Source: Colius striatus (lineage: Eukaryota > Chordata > Aves > Coliiformes > Coliidae). Taken from it: DNA of 64,000 nucleotides. The notes under the pieces are model-generated. The model ran no database searches. It worked only from the letters and a program-made list of their open reading frames with translations, and had not been told where the DNA came from. The DNA is taken from assembly GCF_028858725.1 (NCBI RefSeq), contig NC_084760.1, positions 81,350,367-81,414,366 of the forward strand. The letters run 5' to 3'. A program made the position numbers and the translations under genes. Below, piece after piece: positions 58,747 to 64,000 of the stretch; the stretch's first letter is position 1; every line of letters begins with the position of its first letter.

Positions 58747-58778
58747 CTGTGGCTCCAGGACACCCATGCTTTTGAAAT
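58747..58778 (-). other. Candidate short exon, possibly with start codon
   Basis: A 32-base stretch lies between the acceptor TTTCTTTTCTAAATTCAAG and the donor CCACAG|GTAAGC. One frame holds an ATG in a good initiation context (AAAGCATGG, at 58765-58767) followed by GVLEPQ and ends in phase 0. That would read on in frame into the candidate exon at 57518-57626. All three frames are open over this short length, so coding status cannot be decided. Confidence 0.27.
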
Positions 58779-61638
58779 CTTGAATTTAGAAAAGAAAAAT
58801 TAGATGTTTTTAGCTTGGAGGGTTTGTGTCTGACATTGGTCATAATTTCCTCAAAACCAATTGCAGCTCAACAAGAAGTGTGCATCTGAAAATACAGCTC
58901 CGGAGAAGGGCAGGGAGTTGTCTAAGTGAACGTGCTGTGGTTTATCTCAGTCTTCATCCACATGAGAAGTAGATGCTTCTATTGAGTGCCTCATCCCATG
59001 AGATGAGCTGTGGATCAATGCCCAAAACTCCCATTGACATCAACAGGCCAAAAGAAAGTATGAACAGAGCCCAGCAGTGCAGTTCTCATACGAGCCAACA
59101 ATGGAGAGAGAGAGAGACTATTCAGAGCTAAGGCAGAAAATCAGAGCTAAATCCCAGCTCATGCCAAGGACAGCTGTGTTGTTGACAGCCAGGCAGCTAT
59201 TCTACCACGCCAAAGCCTGCCTCAAAACCAGTAATTCCTAGAGTGTTTACTCTAGTCACAGGCTTGGCCTTAAAAGCTCAGCCAGCTTCTGCCTATTGAA
59301 CAGTAATGGCTGCTGCATTTTCATGTCTCAGATATGCTCCGGGACAAGCTGCTTGCTTGCAGTCAGCGGTGGCAAAACTGGAACACAAATGCCTTGCATT
59401 AATAGTTAATCTGCACCATCAAATGACTGCTCTGTTGCTACTGTTTCCAAACCCATACTACCACCTTTCTCCTTCCTTCTCACTCACACGCAGGGCCTCA
59501 TGAGGAGACTGCAGGGTGCAAAGCACACCCGTGTCACCTCTCAAACACCAGTGCCAAGCTGTGCTGGAGAAAGAAGGTGTCCTACTTCAGAGAGATGGGG
59601 CTAGTGGAAAGCAAAGGGGAAAAAAAAGCTCCCCCTTTCCATTTCTTGCTACTGTGACTTCTGTGTACTATTTTGAACATGTCTCCACCTGATTTTTAAG
59701 CAGTAGCAGCCCCTACCACCTTGTGGGTGCTAACATCTAAGAGTCTGCTCACTTGTGTGAATACTTAAAGCTGGGAATTCAGCACTTGTGGTGGTAGGGT
59801 AGGAACAACAGAAAAAGCTTAACTCATCTCTTCTGCTCATTTCAGTTTCTTAATCAATGAAGTCAGAAAAGCGACCATCACCAGCCACACTTCGGACTAC
59901 ATGAAAAGCTAGCTTGGTTCTAAACAGCCATTTGCCCTTTCCGCTATCTTTGAGCTCACATCACTGTTACTCTGAAGTAATAAAATGTAAAGCTCTCTCA
60001 TTTTAAGAAGTTGCTACCATAAGCCAAAGATGTAACTTATCACACTTGAAGAGAGATCCATTCATCCCCAGACCAAATACAACATGGGCAGTGACAGCAT
60101 ATGGTGAAGCTGCCTGCAAACTCCCTTTCTCCCCAGGACATGATGAGATATTTGTATCACAATAAGCCACATGCTGAGGGAGGTGTGGGAAGAGAGAGGT
60201 ATCTGGCCAACTCAATAGCCACATTGGGACCCAACCCAGGCAGCTCTTCTAGTCCAGACACACCAAGGCAGGGGGAGGTGAGGACAATCCAGCCTTACTC
60301 CCAAAGAAAGCACTGTAGAGAAGGTCCTGACCTTTACTTCCAAGCAACATCTATTAACAACATCTTGCTGGAAACTATAAACAGGTCACAGCAGAACTTC
60401 CTAATCTGCCAGGCCCTTGAGGCTACTTGGGCTGAATTCAGAGAAAGAGAATGTGCCAGCATTATCCTTCTGCATTGTACTGTATCAAAACAAAAATATC
60501 CTTTGGAAAACTTTCTTCAAAAAGGACCTGCAACCGCCAACACATGAGACAGAACAGGAGTATGCTGCAGGATGCCTACCCTTGGGACAGCCACCCTTGG
60601 GTATCCAACCCAGCACCAACTCAGTGACTGCCATTCATACCACCTCAAATCTCATTTTAACCAGTTGTGTTGTTGCTCCAGTTAGAATCTCTAGGTTTGG
60701 CTGAGTGATGTTTGCAGCCTGCTGGCAGCCCACCATAAACCACTACCAGCAGATACGAGACACTGGGCTTTTCCTTCTACTAGTTCAGACAAGTTACTCT
60801 CTGAGAGAAAAATGCTAGAGGTCAAAGAACCCAACCTTGTCTATTCCTATAGAAATACCCTTTTTTCCCCTCCCATCCCCAAGACTTTCTCCCTTGAGTG
60901 TAACCTACCCCTCAGTCAAAGCAAGAGTTCAGGCCTTGCACAATATCACCAACTGTCACTCAGGACTTCTACCTAAATTACATCCCAAAAAACACATGCC
61001 AGTGGTGCCCATATGCCCATTTGATCTCATCTCTCAGGTCCGTAGCCAAAGAATCAGCTTTAGTCTAATATCTTCTTACCAGGCTTTAGAGCTTAGAGAA
61101 AAAAAGACAGATAGCAGGGTTAGGAAAGTAGCCAGCAAGCCTATCAATCTAAATAAGCCATTGGCTTTAACCTCAGGCTCATAATTTACAACCTGATGCC
61201 AGGTGCTGTTATTCTCCCTTGGGGAATCTTAACACAATAAAATAATCCTGTCTCAAATCCATTCTCACCCTCCTCTTCCCCTTCCTGTCCCACACCTGTC
61301 TCTTGCCTTCAACAAATACTCTCCCAAAATTCAACCATATCTAATTTCCTTCCTTCATCTTCCTCTCCTCAGCCAAGCTCTCTGGTGCACTCCAAATCAC
61401 CTTGACCAACTTAATCCCCACTGTCTTACATGATTCAAAGCAGCACCTCAAGGAATCAGGTTTCAGATGTTTCAGCAGATGTTCTAGCTACTGGCTCACA
61501 CTTGAAGACAGCCCAGGCAGAACTTAGGTCCCATGGTAGCCAAAACACCTATCCTCACCAACATGCATGCTCCCAGGAAAAGAATGCAAAAGTTGCTTGG
61601 CCAGATAGCCAGGGAAAAACAGATACATAAATATTTCT
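58779..61638. other. Interval without a supported gene
   Basis: No CpG island or promoter was seen upstream of the candidate exons. The tract holds a short AG run (59103-59117), mixed AT-rich sequence and a 148-codon plus-strand frame at 60101-60547 without support. No dispersed repeat was recognised. Confidence 0.4.
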
Positions 61639-62302
61639 AGACAGTCTTATTCAACATTCATCAATGACCTGGATGAGGGGACAGAGTGTACCCTCAGCAA
61701 GTTCCCTGATAACAGCAAACTGGGAGGACTGGCTGATTCCCCAGAAGGCTGTGCTGCCATTCAGCGGGATCTCGACCGGCTTGAGACTTGGGCAGGGAGG
61801 AACCTCATGAGGTTCAACAAGGACAAGTGCAGAGTCCTGCATCTGGGAAGGAACAACCCCATGCACCAGTACAGGCTGGGGATTGACCTGCTGGAGAGCA
61901 GCTCTGCAGAGAGAGAGACCTGGGAGTTCCAGTTGACAAACTAAACATAAGCCAGCAATGTGCCCTTGTGGCCAAGGTGGTCAAAGGCATCCTGGGAAGC
62001 ATCAAGTATGTCCAGCAGGTAGAGTGAAGTTTTCCCCCCACTCTGCCCTAGTGAGGCCTCATCTGCAGTACTATGACCAGTTCTGGACTTGGACATGAAA
62101 AGGAACTTCTTTCCTGTGAGGGTGAGAGAGCCCTGGCACAGGCTGCCCAGGGAGTGTGTGAAGTCTCCTTCTCTGGAGGTTTTCAAAGCCCACTTGGATA
62201 TGTTCTTGTGTGACCTGATCAAGATGAACATGCTTTAGCGGGGGGATTGGAATAGATGACCTCTGGAGGTCCTTTCCAACCCTTATCATTCTGTGATTCT
62301 TT
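61639..62302 (+). mobile_element. CR1 LINE with internal deletion (~660 bp)
   Basis: The copy begins in the RT domain (TATTCAACATTCATCAATGA, before the catalytic box) and ends with CATTCTGTGATTCTTTGAG. The catalytic box is mutated: the region that reads ADD in the 49.6 kb copy reads PDN near 61704-61712. At about 62087-62090 CAGTTCTGGA joins directly to GGACATGAAAAGGAACTTC. Compared with the 49.6 kb copy this removes about 280 bases of ORF2. The 5' part resembles the younger subfamily while the 3' tail (GACCTCTGGAGGTCC) has the older form. Confidence 0.95.
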
Positions 62303-62674
62303 GAGAAGCAAGCATAAAGTGCTTCACTTGTCTATCTCCCCCTCAAACTGCTGCCCCTTCAGCCCTTACAAAATCAGGTCAAAAAACACACTCAAGTAAA
62401 GCAATGAGGGAAGGGATTCAGAGAGAAGAGTACAAGTGTTTGACCATAGAAATGGTCAAGTTAATACACTCTGTCCCAAGGCTGACACGATGTTAGAAGA
62501 TGTCCAAGGAGAGATGTGTGATCAGAATGAAAGTCTTTCAACACATCTGGAAGGTAAACATAGTAACATCAGATGCTTTGGGGCAGGATAAAATTGGAGC
62601 AAGCTTGCATCTAAATTAAATCTGTATTTCAACAATGTACAGAGAATATAGATCCTTACAGAGACTGTTGATGT
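62303..62674. other. Spacer between two CR1 copies
   Basis: No recognisable sequence between the two plus-strand CR1 elements. Its end may include further diverged CR1 sequence. Confidence 0.4.
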
Positions 62675-63660
62675 ATAGGTTGGATGAGCAGATAGTGAGG
62701 TGAACTGAAACCTAGGTGAATGGCCAAGCTCAGAGAGTTGTGATCAATGGCATAAAATCTAGTTGGAGTCCAGCAATTAGTGAAGTACCCTAGGGGTCAA
62801 TATTGGATCCAGTCCTGTTCAACATTTCCATTCATCTGGATAATGAGGCAGAGCGTACCCTCAGCAAGTTTGCCAATGATACAAATCTGGAAGGAGCAGC
62901 TGATATACCAGAGAGTTGTGCTGTCATCCAGAGAGACCTCAACAGGCTGGAGAAATGTGCTGACAGCACAAAGTCCTGCATCTGTGGAGGAACAACTCTA
63001 AGTATACGTATAGGCTGGGGGCAACCCAGTTGGAAAGCAGCTTTGCAGAACAGGATGTGGGAGTCCTGGTGGACACCAGAATGAACATAAGACAGGAACA
63101 GGTCCTTGCTGCAAAGAATCTGAATGGTAGTCTAGGCTGCATTAGGAGGACTGCTGTCAGTTGGTTGAGGGAGAGGTTCATTCCCCTCTACTCGGCATAA
63201 GCAAGGCCACACCTTGAGTGCTGTGTCCAGTTCTGGGGTGCAGAGACTCCAATATCAGACCACAAAGATTATTAAAGGACTGGAGCACCTCCCCTCAGAG
63301 GACAGGCTGAGAGCTGGAGAAAAGAAGGCTCAGGGAGGATCTTACCATTGTGTACAAATATCTGAAGGGATGACAAAGCCCGTTGGTTTTCAGTGTTGTC
63401 CAGCACCAGGACCATAGGCAATGGACACAAACCAAAATACATGAAGGTGCTCCCTCTGAACATCAGGAAACACATTTATTGTGAGAGTGACTGAGCATTG
63501 GCATAAGCTACCTAGAGAGATTCTGGAGTCTCCATCCTTGCAGATACTCAACACTGCCTGGACAGTCCTAGGCAGCCAGCTCCAGGTGACCCTGCTTGAG
63601 CAGTGGGGTTGGACAAGATGACCTCCAGAGGTCTCTTCCAACCTCAATCATTCTCTGAGT
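62675..63660 (+). mobile_element. CR1 LINE, 5'-truncated, older subfamily (~1 kb)
   Basis: This is the most 5'-extended CR1 in the window. It starts at about TTGGATGAGCAGATAGTGAG in the RT domain, passes GATCCAGTCCTGTTCAACAT and ends with CAACCTCAATCATTCTCTGAG. The RT segment before the catalytic box can be read (VINGIKSSW, then DPVLFNISIH), with one TAG within it. The catalytic box reads FAND at 62869-62880, with the first Asp changed to Asn. Later parts contain several frameshifts. The tail GACCTCCAGAGGTCTCTTCC has the older CR1 form. Confidence 0.95.
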
Positions 63661-64000
63661 ATGCTCTTACCTCTGTCATGGTGATTGATGCTGAAAGCTC
63701 AGGGACTAGATTATCTGCCTTGCCCTTGGCATTTACAGACTGGCACCATGGCAGCAGGTAAGCCTTACCAACAGTGAAGACATAGTCAACTCACCTGTCT
63801 CCTTCAGAAAAGTGGTAATTATCCTTTCTAGGAAGCAGCTAGGCCAAGTTCCACATGGTTTACTGCCCTCTTATGCTCTGATTCATCCAGCCCCATAGGC
63901 ACTGCCAATACAGCATGGTTTTGTATGGATTAGGCAACCATCCAGGGAACACTTTGGACGTACAGAGAAAAAGAAACAGACATATCTGCTGCCTGGCAGA
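63661..64000. other. Interval without a supported gene
   Basis: No gene was recognised. A 19-base plus-strand stretch near 63739-63757 sits between an acceptor-like (CTTGGCATTTACAG) and a donor-like (GCAGCAG|GTAAGC) site and contains an ATG. It is too short to support. Confidence 0.35.

Noticed and set aside
1..64000. CRISPR array, tRNA, rRNA or bacterial-type operon
   Set aside because: No regularly spaced repeats, cloverleaf-like sequences or compact gene runs were seen. The window is vertebrate nuclear DNA.
1..64000. A novel multi-gene biological system
   Set aside because: Content is consistent with ordinary avian intergenic and intronic DNA with transposon relics. Nothing supports a linked set of genes.

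Overview
The window looks like about 64 kb of nuclear DNA from a bird. The main evidence is at least twelve copies of a CR1 LINE whose 3' end has the typical avian form (a GGTTGGAAGG..CC core and a short 8-base ATTCTATG-type tail instead of poly(A)), in both orientations. CpG is scarce, SINEs are few and old (MIR-like), and open reading frames are short. There are no operons, bacterial genes, rRNA, tRNA or CRISPR arrays. The species cannot be named from the sequence.

Layout. 1-17.4 kb is mostly unannotatable single-copy sequence with small CR1 tails (728-877), one 0.5 kb CR1 (3150-3632), a MIR-like fragment near 7.2 kb, an old CR1 trace near 13.4 kb and simple repeats. 17.4-19.6 kb is a compact nest: two minus-strand CR1 copies enclose a broken retroviral reverse-transcriptase fragment (18195-18682). 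19.6-22.4 kb is richer in GC and CpG and holds two long overlapping open frames of doubtful meaning. 22.5-23.7 kb joins a short CR1 to an LTR-retrovirus-derived segment with an internal minisatellite. 24-31 kb is mostly featureless.

31-59 kb appears to lie within a minus-strand transcription unit that I cannot name. The best-supported part is a terminal coding exon at 33225-33353, with a good acceptor, high local CpG and a stop, followed by a possible 3' UTR reaching a poly(A) signal at 31022. Upstream on the same strand are candidate exons (37.4, 37.9, 45.0, 46.5, 48.5, 57.6 and 58.8 kb) with good-looking splice sites. They do not join into one continuous frame, so some are probably chance or belong to alternative transcripts. 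CR1 copies lie between them (42.8, 49.6-50.5, 53.8-54.3 kb), and two more fill 61.6-63.7 kb.

No protein-coding gene could be identified by name, and there is no sign of a multi-gene biochemical system. The most useful observations are the nested ERV/CR1 block, the LTR element with its minisatellite, the probable terminal exon, and the state of the CR1 and ERV catalytic motifs. All exon calls rest on splice-site and codon inspection only.
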